Counted from the stretch's first letter, positions 55,551 to 63,953 are shown. The stretch: 64,000 nucleotides of DNA from Devosia sp. SL43 (GCF_021729885.1 NZ_CP063401.1:2534501-2598500), one strand, 5' to 3'. Notes: generated by a model from the sequence alone, not told the origin. Made by a program: numbers and translations.

Positions 55551-56758
55551 CAAACCCCCGCCAGCGCGTCCCGATCCTTCTTGCTCATCCGCTCGCTCTC
55601 GCTCTTGAGCTGCCCGCATGCCGCAAAGATATCGCGCCCGCGCGGTGTCCGCACTGGCGACGCATAACCAGCCTTGTTGACGATATCGGCAAAACGCTCG
55701 ATGCGCGAGCTCGGCGACGTACCGTAGTTCGCACCCGGCCAGGGATTGAACGGGATGAGGTTGATCTTGGCTGGAATACCGGCCAGCAGCCGCACCAATT
55801 CGCGGGCTTCGGCGTCGCTGTCGTTGATGCCGTCGAGCATCACATATTCGAAGGTGATGCGGCGGGCATTGCTGAGGCCGGGATAGTTGCGGCAGGCTTC
55901 GAGCAGTTCTTCGAGCGGCCACTTCTTGTTGATCGGCACCAGCACGTCGCGCAGATCGTTGTTGGTGGCATGCAGCGAGATCGCCAGCTGCACGTCGATC
56001 TCGCGCCCGGTCGGCTCGATGAACGGCACGACGCCCGAAGTCGACAGGGTGATGCGGCGCTTGCTGATGCTCATGCCGTCGCCGGCCGAGGCGATCAGCA
56101 GCGCCTGCTTGACGTTGTCATAGTTGTAGAGCGGCTCGCCCATGCCCATCATCACGATATTGGTGATGGCGCGGGTGTCGCCATTGGGCACGAGTCCCCC
56201 GTCGTCGGGGCGCACGCCGCCGGGGAAATCGCCCAGCCGCTCGCGCGCCATCAGGATCTGGCCGAGGATTTCGCCCGCTGTCAGGTTGCGCACCAGCTTC
56301 TGCGTGCCGGTATGGCAGAACGAGCAGGTCAGCGTACAACCCACCTGGGACGAGACACACAGTGTCCCGCGATCCTGCTCGGGGATGTAGACGGTCTCGA
56401 CCTCGACGGGCGGATAGGCCGGGTTGGCCGGATCGCGGAAGCGGAACAGCCATTTGCGGGTGCCGTCAGTCGACACCTGCTCGGTAACGATCTCCGGGCG
56501 ATCGAGGATAAAGGTATCGGCCAGCTTCTGCCGCACGGGCTTGGCCACGTTGGTCATACGGTCGAAATCGGTCGTACCGTTGACATAGAGCCAGTTCCAC
56601 AACTGGTTGGCCCGCATGCGCGCTTCCTTGTCCGATGCGATGCCAGCCGTGGTCAGCGCCTCAGCCAGATGCGGCTTGGAGAGACCGATCAGCGACGGCC
56701 GGCTGGCCGCGGCGGGGCGGATAGCGGTCGAATGGTCAAGGTTCAGCGCAATGCTCAT
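55550..56758 (-). CDS. rlmN: 23S rRNA/tRNA (adenine-C2)-methyltransferase RlmN
   Basis: This radical SAM enzyme methylates A2503 of 23S rRNA and A37 of some tRNAs. It is 402 aa. The cluster motif is CTLTCSFC, with [12 protein letters not shown] after it and [25 protein letters not shown]. The mechanistic C-terminal Cys is in [10 protein letters not shown]. It is coupled to the downstream VOC gene. Confidence 0.97.
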   Translation of the reverse strand: MSIALNLDHSTAIRPAAASRPSLIGLSKPHLAEALTTAGIASDKEARMRANQLWNWLYVNGTTDFDRMTNVAKPVRQKLADTFILDRPEIVTEQVSTDGTRKWLFRFRDPANPAYPPVEVETVYIPEQDRGTLCVSSQVGCTLTCSFCHTGTQKLVRNLTAGEILGQILMARERLGDFPGGVRPDDGGLVPNGDTRAITNIVMMGMGEPLYNYDNVKQALLIASAGDGMSISKRRITLSTSGVVPFIEPTGREIDVQLAISLHATNNDLRDVLVPINKKWPLEELLEACRNYPGLSNARRITFEYVMLDGINDSDAEARELVRLLAGIPAKINLIPFNPWPGANYGTSPSSRIERFADIVNKAGYASPVRTPRGRDIFAACGQLKSESERMSKKDRDALAGV

Positions 56759-56881
56759 GGCGTGGCGAAAGGTCCGGAAGATGCGGGATTGGCGCGGCCA
56801 ATAGCATATGGGGATGAAATGCGCAAAGTCACGCCTGTGGAACCAAGCATTGCGAAGGACGCATCAGCCAAATTCGATCGT

Positions 56882-56957
56882 CACCCTCGGGCCTGACCCG
56901 AGGGTGTTTCACTGCCGGAAATGGAGAGTGTAGTGCCCTCGGATCAAGCCCGAGGGC
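56882..56957. repeat. Two related hairpins, family D (CCCTCGGG type)
   Basis: CACCCTCGGG (56882-56891) pairs with CCCGAGGGTG (56897-56906) and is followed by TTTC. GCCCTCGG (56935-56942) pairs with CCGAGGGC (56950-56957). Both share the CCTCGGG...CCCGAGG core with a TCAAG/CTGA-type loop. They lie between rlmN's start and the stop of the IalB-like gene, where the second could end the minus-strand transcript. Confidence 0.75.
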
Positions 56958-56959
56958 GA

Positions 56960-57463
56960 TCAGCACTCGCTGCCGATCGACTGCTGTGCCGCTGTAGCGC
57001 CCGAGAGCGAATAGGCCTGCACCACCTTGATACCCGCCGCCGTCGTGCCTTCGACGGTCATCGACGAACCGGCGCGGATGGCGCTGGCCAGGGCGTCGGA
57101 CTGGCTGGCGTCGTCGAGCCAGGCAGCATCGTTCTGGGTGAAGAGGTTAAAGGTCTGGCCGCCAACACTGACCGTGGCGACACTGTCGGGCTGAAAAGCG
57201 AAGCCAGCGACGAGGTTGAACTCGCTGGCCACGTTTTCGGTCGGTCGATTGGTGATGTAGATATAGGCTTGGCTATAGCCGTCGGGCGTGGGCGTCACGC
57301 TTTCGGGCTTGGTCATGGCGAAACAGACCGCACCGGCCGCGTCGCTGGCGCCATAGCTCGACCAGGCCCGGTGTTCGCCCAGAAGCCGCACCTGCTGGGC
57401 GCTCGCGACTGATGTGAGGGACAGGGTCGCGACAAGGGCGAGTGCCAGGGTGGACTTGGTCAT
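56960..57463 (-). CDS. Secreted IalB-like protein (second of tandem pair)
   Basis: The protein is 167 aa with signal peptide ...SVASAQQ. WSSYGASDAAGAVCFAMTKPESV, YIYITNRPTENVASEFNLVAGFAF and AYSLSGATAAQQSIGSEC fit the invasion-associated locus B family (AvCY/CF pattern after the W, C-terminal SLxGxxxA). Its paralogue lies immediately upstream. GAGG precedes the ATG. IalB proteins are common periplasmic proteins in Rhizobiales and need not imply virulence. Confidence 0.78.
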   Translation of the reverse strand: MTKSTLALALVATLSLTSVASAQQVRLLGEHRAWSSYGASDAAGAVCFAMTKPESVTPTPDGYSQAYIYITNRPTENVASEFNLVAGFAFQPDSVATVSVGGQTFNLFTQNDAAWLDDASQSDALASAIRAGSSMTVEGTTAAGIKVVQAYSLSGATAAQQSIGSEC

Positions 57464-57554
57464 CGGGGCCTCAGAAAAGACTTTGGGCGAGGGGCCGCAA
57501 GACCCACCGCCCAGTTATGGCGGATTGCCCCGACCGGGCAACCCGAAAAATGGC

Positions 57555-58073
57555 CTATTTGCAGGCCGTATCGATGGCGTTCATCGCCGCAGTGGCGCCG
57601 CTCAGCGAATAGGTATCGCTGGTATTGGTGCCGCGCTGGCTGGTGCCCTTGATGACGAGGTTGCTGCCGGCCTTGAAGGCCTGCACGAACCCGCCTTCAT
57701 CACCCGTCGAAGCAAGCCATGCGGCGGAGCCTTCGGTGACCATGGGGTAGGACTTGCCATCGACCGCCGCGCTCGCATTGGGCGTGGTGGCATTGTACGG
57801 ATAGCCGATAATGGTCTGCACTTCGTTCTTGGTGCCCATCCCCTTGCGGTGGATGATCATGAAGTGGATCGGATCGCGATTGGCGCCGGCTGGTTCGCTC
57901 TTCTGCGGTGTGGCCGAGATATAGCAGATCACGCCAGAGGCGTCGGTGGCTTGCCAGGCGGTCCAGGCATTGAAGGTCCCAAGCTCTGTGGCCTGCTGTG
58001 CCTGCGCGGCAGGCGCCAGAGCCATGATCGCGCCGACAGCGAGCCCAAATGCGAGGCTACCGGTTTTCGTCAT
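57555..58073 (-). CDS. Secreted IalB-like protein (first of tandem pair)
   Basis: The protein is about 172 aa with signal peptide ending AAQAQQ. WTAWQATDASGVICYISATPQKSEP, HFMIIHRKGMGTKNEVQTIIGYPY, AAWLASTGDEGGFVQAF and TYSLSGATAAMNAIDTACK align end to end with the downstream paralogue, including the SLSGATAA motif. The start MTKTGS at 58073 parallels MTKSTL of the paralogue; ATGs at 58085 and 58091 are alternatives. A near-CtrA site lies 185 bases upstream. Confidence 0.78.
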   Translation of the reverse strand: MTKTGSLAFGLAVGAIMALAPAAQAQQATELGTFNAWTAWQATDASGVICYISATPQKSEPAGANRDPIHFMIIHRKGMGTKNEVQTIIGYPYNATTPNASAAVDGKSYPMVTEGSAAWLASTGDEGGFVQAFKAGSNLVIKGTSQRGTNTSDTYSLSGATAAMNAIDTACK

Positions 58074-58257
58074 CGCCAATTTCATCCTCATTCTAAGGGT
58101 CCGCTATTGGGGAGAGCTGCCCGCCAAGTCTGCCCTGAACATGGTTACCAAGATGTCAAATGCCGCCACATCCGACTGGATTTGCATCAATAGCGAGGCA
58201 ATCACGGCGGCATTTTGACGGGACCGGACACGTTCACTCCGGTTTGCGCCGCCAGGG

Positions 58258-58273
58258 TTAACATTTGGCTAAC
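58258..58273 (-). promoter_or_regulatory. Near-consensus CtrA-type site upstream of the IalB-like pair
   Basis: On the minus strand GTTAG-CCAAATG-TTAACC: TTAG, seven bases, TTAAC, one mismatch from TTAA-N7-TTAAC. It lies between the thpR stop and the IalB-like gene. It is weaker than the site at 17936. Confidence 0.3.
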
Positions 58274-58296
58274 AGTTGCGTGACCGTGATCGGCGC

Positions 58297-58836
58297 TCAC
58301 GCCGCCAGTGGATAGCTCTGCTCGACCACATAGGGGCCGCCGCCCACCGAATCCTTGCTCGAAAACAGCACGAAGCGCCCGACCGGAAAGCTCAGCGGCT
58401 CGAACCGCCCGGCAGCGGCAATGAACTGCGCCACTTCCATCGGCCCGCCGCCACGCAGGCGCGCCAGCGACACATGCGGCACGAACTTGCGACCCTCCGG
58501 CGGCAGCCCGGCCCGCTGCAACACCCGCTCCTGCGCCGCCTGCAGGCGGGTCAACGCCTCGCTGGGCTCGACTCCGGCATAGAGCGCGCGGGGTTTGTCG
58601 CCGCCGAAGGTACCCAGGTGGGTGAGGCGCACGGAGAATCGCAGCGAGTTCGACAGCCGGTCGAGACTGTCGGCCACCTCGTCAGCAGTCTGGTGATCGA
58701 CGTCACCGATGAATCTCAAGGTAATGTGATAATTCTCGGCATCGATCCAGCGCGCGCCGGTGAGCCCGCCCCGCTTCAGTGACAGGGCAAATCCCACATC
58801 GGCCGGGATTTCGAGGCCGGTGAAGAGCCGGGGCAT
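58297..58836 (-). CDS. thpR: RNA 2',3'-cyclic phosphodiesterase ThpR (2H family)
   Basis: The protein is 179 aa. The two HxT/S motifs of the 2H fold are NYHITLRFIG (about 36-45) and PHVSLARL (about 119-126). PRLFTGLEIP at the N terminus is typical. It opens 2',3'-cyclic phosphate ends of RNA. AGAGGAGGG precedes the ATG. Confidence 0.94.
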   Translation of the reverse strand: MPRLFTGLEIPADVGFALSLKRGGLTGARWIDAENYHITLRFIGDVDHQTADEVADSLDRLSNSLRFSVRLTHLGTFGGDKPRALYAGVEPSEALTRLQAAQERVLQRAGLPPEGRKFVPHVSLARLRGGGPMEVAQFIAAAGRFEPLSFPVGRFVLFSSKDSVGGGPYVVEQSYPLAA

Positions 58837-59033
58837 AGGGCCCTCCTCTGTCTAGGATCAGCACGATTCGCCCTTCGACCGTAGCACAAGCGATCTTCTC
58901 GGCCAGTCGATTCGTCGCAGCGGGGCAAGATCACTTGTAAACAACTGGCACCGCATCCATATTGCCTCATCAAGTGGCAACCAATGCCCACCGGCGGTGC
59001 AAGAGACCGCATTAATTGGGAAAGGAACCGACT

Positions 59034-59804
59034 ATGGCTGAATATGACCGTCAGACCCTCGGAGCTCGGGCCGGCTCGGCCTTGGCCATCGACGAGGGCC
59101 TTCGCAGCTACATGCTGCGCGTCTACAATTATATGGGTATCGGGCTGGTTGTGACAGGCGTTGCGGCCTACTTCGCCGCCGCCGCCGCCATCACCACCAA
59201 CCCGGACGCCGCCGTTGGCCAGCTGGCCAATGGACAGCTCGTGACCCAGTGGGGCGCATTGCTGTTCGCAAGCCCGCTGCAGTGGGTTGTGATGCTCGCG
59301 CCGCTCGCCTTCATCCTGGTGCTGAGCTTCGGCATCAACAAGCTCTCCGTGCCGGCCGCTCAGGCCACGTTCTGGGCGTTCTCGGCCGTCATGGGCCTGT
59401 CGCTGAGCTCGATCTTCCTGGTCTATACCGACGCTTCGATCGCCAAGGTGTTCTTCATCACCGCCGCGACGTTCGGTGCCATGAGCCTCTACGGCTACAC
59501 CACCAAGCGTGACCTGACCCAGATGGGCAGCTTCCTGATGATGGGCCTGATCGGCCTGATCATCGCCTCGCTGGTCAATATCTTCATGCAGTCGTCCATG
59601 CTCGAATTCGCCATCTCGGCGGTCGGCGTGCTGATCTTCGTGGGCCTGACCGCCTACGATACGCAGAAGATCAAGGAAGGCTACTCGGAGTCCTACGGCG
59701 CCGATGTACTGGCCAAGGGCGCCATCATGGGCGCGCTGAACCTCTACCTCGACTTCATCAACCTGTTCCTGATGCTGCTCCGCCTGTTCGGCAACCGCGA
59801 GTAA
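59034..59804 (+). CDS. Bax inhibitor-1/YccA family membrane protein
   Basis: The protein is 256 aa with seven helices. A cytoplasmic N terminus with DEGLRSYMLRVYNYMGIGLVVTG, the central FAFSAVMGLSLSSIFLVYT-type block (here FWAFSAVMGLSLSSIFLVY) and AYDTQKIKE before the last helix are BI-1 landmarks. Relatives are pH-gated Ca2+ leak channels or interact with FtsH. ATG 59034 follows GGGAAAGGA. A strong terminator ends the transcript. Confidence 0.93.
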   Translation: MAEYDRQTLGARAGSALAIDEGLRSYMLRVYNYMGIGLVVTGVAAYFAAAAAITTNPDAAVGQLANGQLVTQWGALLFASPLQWVVMLAPLAFILVLSFGINKLSVPAAQATFWAFSAVMGLSLSSIFLVYTDASIAKVFFITAATFGAMSLYGYTTKRDLTQMGSFLMMGLIGLIIASLVNIFMQSSMLEFAISAVGVLIFVGLTAYDTQKIKEGYSESYGADVLAKGAIMGALNLYLDFINLFLMLLRLFGNRE

Positions 59805-59855
59805 GCACCAGAGCGCTTGATCCTGGTATCAAGCAATTTGGTTGGACGATATCTC

Positions 59856-59887
59856 GGACCGCAGCCTACAAAGGCTGCGGTCCTTTT
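59856..59887 (+). terminator. Rho-independent terminator after the BI-1 gene
   Basis: GGACCGCAGCC (59856-59866) pairs perfectly with GGCTGCGGTCC (59873-59883), loop TACAAA, then TTTT. A smaller hairpin GCTTGAT/ATCAAGC lies just before it at about 59816. Confidence 0.92.
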
Positions 59888-59904
59888 CATTGTGCCCGAG
59901 CATC

Positions 59905-60402
59905 ATGTCCGACGTTATTCTGCGCGCCTTCGCCTGGAGCGACATTCCCGCCATCACGGCCATCTACCGGCACTATGTCGATAACACCGCCATCACCTTC
60001 GATACTGAAGCGCCGGGCGAGCCCGCCATGGCGGAAAAATTCGGGCACCTGGTGGCACTGGGCCACCCGCTGATCGTGGCCGAACAGGACGGCCAGGTGC
60101 GGGGCTATGCCTATGCCAGCTTCTACCGGCCGCGCGCCGCCTACCGTTTCACCTGCGAAGATTCGATCTACCTGCACCCCGACGCCACCGGGAAAGGTCT
60201 CGGCCGCATCATGCTCACCGAACTCATCGCCCGGTCCAAGGCCTTCGGCTTCAAGCAGATGATTGGCGTCATCACAGCCGATACGAAAAACTCCATCGCC
60301 ATCCACGAGAAATTCGGCTTTCGCTATGTCGGCAAGTACGAGGCCGTCGGCTACAAGTTCGACCGCTGGCACGACATCGTGCACCTGCAGCTGACGCTGT
60401 AG
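59905..60402 (+). CDS. Phosphinothricin-acetyltransferase-like GNAT
   Basis: The protein is 165 aa. YRHYVDNTAITFDTEAPGEP, then GYAYASFYRPRAAYRFTCEDSIYLHPDATGKGLGRIML and AIHEKFGFRYVGKYEAVGYKFDRWHDIVHLQ, are the PAT/MddA pattern; these enzymes acetylate phosphinothricin-like or methionine sulfoximine-type substrates. It starts 18 bases after the terminator of the preceding gene, so the promoter must overlap that terminator or readthrough occurs. Confidence 0.9.
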   Translation: MSDVILRAFAWSDIPAITAIYRHYVDNTAITFDTEAPGEPAMAEKFGHLVALGHPLIVAEQDGQVRGYAYASFYRPRAAYRFTCEDSIYLHPDATGKGLGRIMLTELIARSKAFGFKQMIGVITADTKNSIAIHEKFGFRYVGKYEAVGYKFDRWHDIVHLQLTL

Positions 60403-60404
60403 CC

Positions 60405-60872
60405 GTGGCTGTCCTGACCCTGATGGTCGGTTTGCCAGGATCGGGTAAGACCACGCGTGCCAAGGCACTAGCCGAAACGACCAAAGCCCTGCGGCTGACC
60501 CCCGACGAATGGCAGACGCGACTGTTCGACGACGACATGCATCACCCGGACCATGATCGCCGGCATGAAGAGATCGAAGCCATCATGTGGGAGATTGCCG
60601 CCTACACGCTCTCCCGAGGCGGCGATGTCGTCTTGGATTTCGGACTTTGGACCCGTGAGGAGCGGCGGCAGTTTGCGGCCAGGGCGGCCTCGCTTGGTGC
60701 CATGTGCAAAGTCGACTTCGTGGCCGTCCCGCTCGAAGAGCTTGAACATCGCATTTCCGACCGGAACCAGCTGGTCGGAAGCCACTTCGCCATCCCTGTC
60801 GCAATCCTGCGGGATTGGGCGAAGTTGTTCGAGGCACCAGACGCAGAAGAGCTTGCAGGGCGGTTCGGCTAG
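60405..60872 (+). CDS. P-loop kinase-like AAA family protein
   Basis: The protein is 155 aa. Walker A GLPGSGKTTRAK is at 9-20. Later GGDVVLDFGLWTREERRQFA is the Walker B/lid region of polynucleotide-kinase and zeta-toxin-like small P-loop kinases, with HRISDRNQ as lid arginines. It starts at GTG 60405, 3 bases after the GNAT stop. The substrate is unknown, and no antitoxin gene is adjacent. Confidence 0.82.
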   Translation: MAVLTLMVGLPGSGKTTRAKALAETTKALRLTPDEWQTRLFDDDMHHPDHDRRHEEIEAIMWEIAAYTLSRGGDVVLDFGLWTREERRQFAARAASLGAMCKVDFVAVPLEELEHRISDRNQLVGSHFAIPVAILRDWAKLFEAPDAEELAGRFG

Positions 60873-60881
60873 AAGCTCGAT

Positions 60882-61361
60882 TCATCCGCTGCCCTGGAGC
60901 GTCTTGCTCATCGGGTAGCCCGCTTCCGGCGTGCCGCCATCCTCGTCGATCCAGCCGATGCCACGATAGAAGTCCCGTGCCGTCGCGGTGCTGTCGAGCC
61001 TGCCGCGCACAACACCGCCCGCAACCATCGCGGCCTCCAGAGCGACCATGAGCGCTTTGCTTATGCCACGGAAGCGATGATCCGGATGCACATAATTCAA
61101 CGTGACCTTGTCGCCGTTGATGCCACCGACGGCAACCACCACGCTCTCGCATTCCGCCACTATCAAGGTCACATCCGGACGCACCAGGAGTTGCCGAAAG
61201 GTCTCGACAGACTGGTTGTTGACCCAGCGCAACACCGTCGCCGGGTCGTCGCCGTGGTCCGGCCTGCATAGCTCGATGATGGAGTCCGCGCGTATCTCGT
61301 TCATCACGACGCAATCGTCGTGCTCAGCCAGCCGGATTGTCAGCTGCGGAAGCGGATGCAT
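60882..61361 (-). CDS. GNAT family acetyltransferase
   Basis: The protein is 159 aa. LIVAECESVVVAVGGINGDKVTLNYVHPDHRFRGISKALMVALEAAMVAGG includes the acetyl-CoA-binding loop (RFRGISKAL), and DFYRGIGWIDE the final GNAT strand-helix. The substrate is unknown. Its start lies 22 bases inside the 3' end of the upstream secreted-protein gene, so the two are probably coupled. Confidence 0.87.
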   Translation of the reverse strand: MHPLPQLTIRLAEHDDCVVMNEIRADSIIELCRPDHGDDPATVLRWVNNQSVETFRQLLVRPDVTLIVAECESVVVAVGGINGDKVTLNYVHPDHRFRGISKALMVALEAAMVAGGVVRGRLDSTATARDFYRGIGWIDEDGGTPEAGYPMSKTLQGSG

Positions 61362-61828
61362 TCGTCGATGGCCTCGAGCGCCTCGTCCGAACCCTCGAGG
61401 CTGATATCGCCGAGTTGCTGACCGTCCAGGCTGATCTGCACGCTCTCACCATTGCGCATGGCCGACACCAGGCCCTGTGTCAGAATCGAGCCCTCCGCCT
61501 CGCGCATATAGGCAAAGGTATCGCTGCTGCCGGGCTCGAGCTCGATGGGCAAATCGAAGGTCTCTGCCCCGATCGTGAATGTCAGGTAGGTCAGCGGCTG
61601 CTTCTTGTTGAAGCTGGCCCCCGCCGCAGGCGTGAACAGCAGGTAAAGTTCGCCGAAATTGCTGAGCCCACCTTGTGGATCGCCGCATTCCAGGCTGAGC
61701 CAACCCTCTTGCTCGCTACCACCGCCGGCGGCAAATGTGCCCATGTTGTAGTCAGTACCCCAAGGCGCAGCCAGGGCGGGCACCGCCAGCGTGAGGCCAG
61801 CTAGCACGCTTATCGCCAACCTGATCAT
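61340..61828 (-). CDS. Secreted protein of unknown function
   Basis: The protein is 162 aa with a signal peptide ending PALAAP. The mature region is beta-rich (EGWLSLECGDPQGGLSNFGELYLLFTP, LTYLTFTIGAETFDLPIEL) with two cysteines, one near the C terminus. No family recognised. The ATG overlaps the DUF2794 stop (ATGA) and the stop lies within the GNAT gene, giving a tightly coupled three-gene unit. Confidence 0.78.
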   Translation of the reverse strand: MIRLAISVLAGLTLAVPALAAPWGTDYNMGTFAAGGGSEQEGWLSLECGDPQGGLSNFGELYLLFTPAAGASFNKKQPLTYLTFTIGAETFDLPIELEPGSSDTFAYMREAEGSILTQGLVSAMRNGESVQISLDGQQLGDISLEGSDEALEAIDECIRFRS

Positions 61829-62211
61829 CCAACCACCGCCAGTTGTGGATCAAGCACCCGCAGCACGAGGCCGAGCTCATGCCCGCGCTTGAGGATACGG
61901 CCCTGCTGGTTGGTCACCGCGTATTGCCCCTGCCGATTGCGCAGGCGCGGCGTCTTCTCGATGATGAATAGCGGGCGTTCCGAGACACGCGCATAGATCG
62001 AGAACACGGCACGGTCGCGCAGGAAGTCCATCGCATAGTCACGCCACTCCCCCTGGCCCACCTTGCGGCCATAGACATTGAGGATCAGCGCCAGTTCCTT
62101 GCGGTCGAACGCCACAATGGCCGGGATCTTGGATGGAAAATTTGTTACCGGCTCGCTGGCATGCACCAGCGAGAGGGAAATGGTCTTGTTATCAGGCGTG
62201 CGACCCTGCAC
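61825..62211 (-). CDS. DUF2794 family protein
   Basis: The protein is 128 aa. FDRKELALILNVYGRKVGQGEWRDYAMDFLRDRAVFSIYARVSERPLFIIEKTPRLRNRQGQYAVTNQQGRILKRGHEL is the whole DUF2794 domain, an alphaproteobacterial family of unknown function. The start appears to be GTG at 62211. In Rhizobiales it commonly lies near acnA, as here. Confidence 0.9.
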   Translation of the reverse strand: MQGRTPDNKTISLSLVHASEPVTNFPSKIPAIVAFDRKELALILNVYGRKVGQGEWRDYAMDFLRDRAVFSIYARVSERPLFIIEKTPRLRNRQGQYAVTNQQGRILKRGHELGLVLRVLDPQLAVVG

Positions 62212-62339
62212 CGTTCCGATAGTCTCCGTGTCAACGCATTGTCATGATTGCGGCATTCGCCCGCGGATGCAAGACCAAGCCGATGCCCAAGTAAAATTCC
62301 CCATTCCGGTCACAATTTGTCCCTGAACGCGCCAGATTG

Positions 62340-62488
62340 ACGCATCAGGGTGTGGTCATTGCCTCCAGTGGCTGGCGCCAGGGCTGACCGAGCCCCCAAA
62401 CCTTGAAGTCCCGGTGCCAGCCGCCCTTATTTTTAGTTGACCAGTCAGTACTGTCCCGTCCTTGCCCCAAAGGACGGGACTTTTCTTT
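62340..62488 (+). ncRNA. Candidate small RNA in the DUF2794-DUF1223 gap
   Basis: The 292-base gap between these genes, which are both on the minus strand, contains two + strand structures. A stem GGCTGGCGCC (62370-62379) with GGTGCCAGCC (62413-62422) is followed by a T-rich stretch. A perfect terminator lies at 62453-62488. No + strand gene upstream needs a terminator, so an independent short transcript is inferred. It is not recognisably 6S, SRP or tmRNA. Confidence 0.35.
62453..62488 (+). terminator. Rho-independent terminator oriented on the + strand
   Basis: GTCCCGTCCTT (62453-62463), loop GCCCCA, AAGGACGGGAC (62470-62480), then TTTTCTTT. An 11-bp perfect stem. The minus strand lacks a T-run, so it does not serve the flanking minus-strand genes. 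Confidence 0.85.
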
Positions 62489-62503
62489 GTGCGCTGCGTT
62501 TGA

Positions 62504-63241
62504 TCAGGGCTCGAACGAAGCAGCGCCCAGAATCGGGCCGGGCATGCCGTTGCGTTCCTGCTGCACGATCACGGCGATGCCGGTGCTGTTGTCTGATAGC
62601 ACTTCGGGAATGGGCAGCTTGAGATTTGCGCCGGTAGCGCCCTCCCACATGCCCAGCACCTGCCGGTTGGTCACCACCTGGGTATAGACCATCGACTTGC
62701 CGGCATTGTCGCCCTTGTCGATCGTCACATCGGCCCGATCGAGATAGGTCACCATCCACACCACCGCATCGTCGAGCGAGGTATTGGGCGGGATGGCGAT
62801 CTTGAGCATGTCGCCATAGCGCGAAATATCGACGGCCAGCGGCAGGCTGGCCCCATCGAGCGCCGCATGCACCTCGCCGCGACGCGATCCCACGACACCC
62901 TTGGCGCCATTGACCACCATCTGCGGCGTATAGATACGCGACGTACCCCAGCTCTCGTTATAGGCGCGCTGGCGATCGGAAAAATCGGCGTCGCCGAATG
63001 TATCTTCCCAGCCCACATAATCCCAATAGTCGACGTGATAGGCCAGGGCGATCACATCGCCTTCCTCGGCAAGACTGGTCAGTAGCGCATCGGCCGGCGG
63101 GCAGGAGGCACAGCCCTGGCTGGTGAACAGTTCCACCACAGCCTTGGGCCGTGCGCGCATGTTTTCGGCGCTGGCCGGATGGACCAGGGCAACGAGCGTG
63201 ACGATGCCAAGGACGGTGCCAAAGAGGGGTCTAAGCGTCAT
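62504..63241 (-). CDS. DUF1223 thioredoxin-like secreted protein
   Basis: The protein is 245 aa with a signal peptide (LVALVHPASA). VVELFTSQGCASCPPADALL holds a CASCPP motif in a thioredoxin-like fold; AYHVDYWDYVGWEDTFGDADFSDRQRAY and TPQMVVNGAKGVVGS are DUF1223 landmarks. A redox role in the periplasm is inferred. It is a usual neighbour of acnA in this order. The ATG at 63241 is used; a TTG upstream is possible. Confidence 0.92.
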   Translation of the reverse strand: MTLRPLFGTVLGIVTLVALVHPASAENMRARPKAVVELFTSQGCASCPPADALLTSLAEEGDVIALAYHVDYWDYVGWEDTFGDADFSDRQRAYNESWGTSRIYTPQMVVNGAKGVVGSRRGEVHAALDGASLPLAVDISRYGDMLKIAIPPNTSLDDAVVWMVTYLDRADVTIDKGDNAGKSMVYTQVVTNRQVLGMWEGATGANLKLPIPEVLSDNSTGIAVIVQQERNGMPGPILGAASFEP

Positions 63242-63316
63242 GGGCACGGTTGTAAGCCGGGGCGACAGAGCCCCGCCAGTCAAAAGAGGGTGAGAGGCGG
63301 AGAATCTCGCGAAGCT

Positions 63317-63865
63317 TCAGAGTCTCCGCCAGCGCTCGACCGTGATGGCGTAGAGCGTCGCATCGAACTCATCGTCACCATCCCGAAGCCTCGCCTCGTG
63401 AAGGCAACTCATGCCAAGCCGCTGCATGACCGCGATGCTGCGGTGATTGGGCGTATCGGCCATCGCGACGATGCGGTCTCGACCGAGGACCTCGAAGCCA
63501 TAATCCATCCAGGCGCGGCCCGCCTCGGTGGCATAGCCCTGGCCCCAATAGGCGGGAATCAGTCGCCAACCGACCTGCAGGTCATCGGGATACCACTGCT
63601 GTTCCACGCCGAGACCAGCGGCACCCAGGAAGACGCCATCGCTCCGGCGCTCAACCGCCACCATACCCTCGCCGCCGCGGGCACCGGCATTGGCACGGCC
63701 CATCGTGGCTTCCGTCCGTTCGGCACTCCACACCCCACCAAGAAACTTCATCACCTCGGGATCGGCACAAATCCTCTGGTAGAGCGGCACGTCATCGCGG
63801 CGGAACATGCGCAGGATCAGGCGGTCGGTGGTGAGGATGGTTTCGCCGGTCCAGATGTCTGCCAT
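63317..63865 (-). CDS. RimJ/RimL-type GNAT acetyltransferase
   Basis: The protein is 182 aa. TDRLILRMFRRDDVPLYQRICADPEVMKFLGG at the start, VGWRLIPAYWGQGYATEAGRAWMDYGFE (acetyl-CoA loop), and ADTPNHRSIAVMQRLGM are Acetyltransf_3 landmarks. Relatives acetylate ribosomal protein N termini or small molecules. The ATG at 63865 is used; GTG at 63874 is an alternative. It may be an insertion between acnA and DUF1223. Confidence 0.9.
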   Translation of the reverse strand: MADIWTGETILTTDRLILRMFRRDDVPLYQRICADPEVMKFLGGVWSAERTEATMGRANAGARGGEGMVAVERRSDGVFLGAAGLGVEQQWYPDDLQVGWRLIPAYWGQGYATEAGRAWMDYGFEVLGRDRIVAMADTPNHRSIAVMQRLGMSCLHEARLRDGDDEFDATLYAITVERWRRL

Positions 63866-63900
63866 GTCATTCACTCACAGGGTCATGTAGTCAGGCGCCC

Positions 63901-63932
63901 CAAACAAAAAAGTGGCGGCCCGAAGGCCGCCA
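63901..63932 (-). terminator. Rho-independent terminator of acnA
   Basis: TGGCGGCC and GGCCGCCA (63932-63925 and 63920-63913 on the minus strand) enclose a TTCG tetraloop and are followed by CTTTTTTGTTTG. It lies 21 bases after the stop codon of the gene entering from the right edge. Confidence 0.93.
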
Positions 63933-63953
63933 TTGCAACTCAATTCGATGCCC

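Noticed and set aside
60405..60872. Zeta-type toxin of a toxin-antitoxin pair
   Set aside because: Only the generic P-loop kinase core is visible and no epsilon-like antitoxin gene precedes it.
62340..62488. 6S RNA (ssrS)
   Set aside because: The large central bubble with flanking stems expected for 6S cannot be drawn confidently; left as an unnamed candidate.
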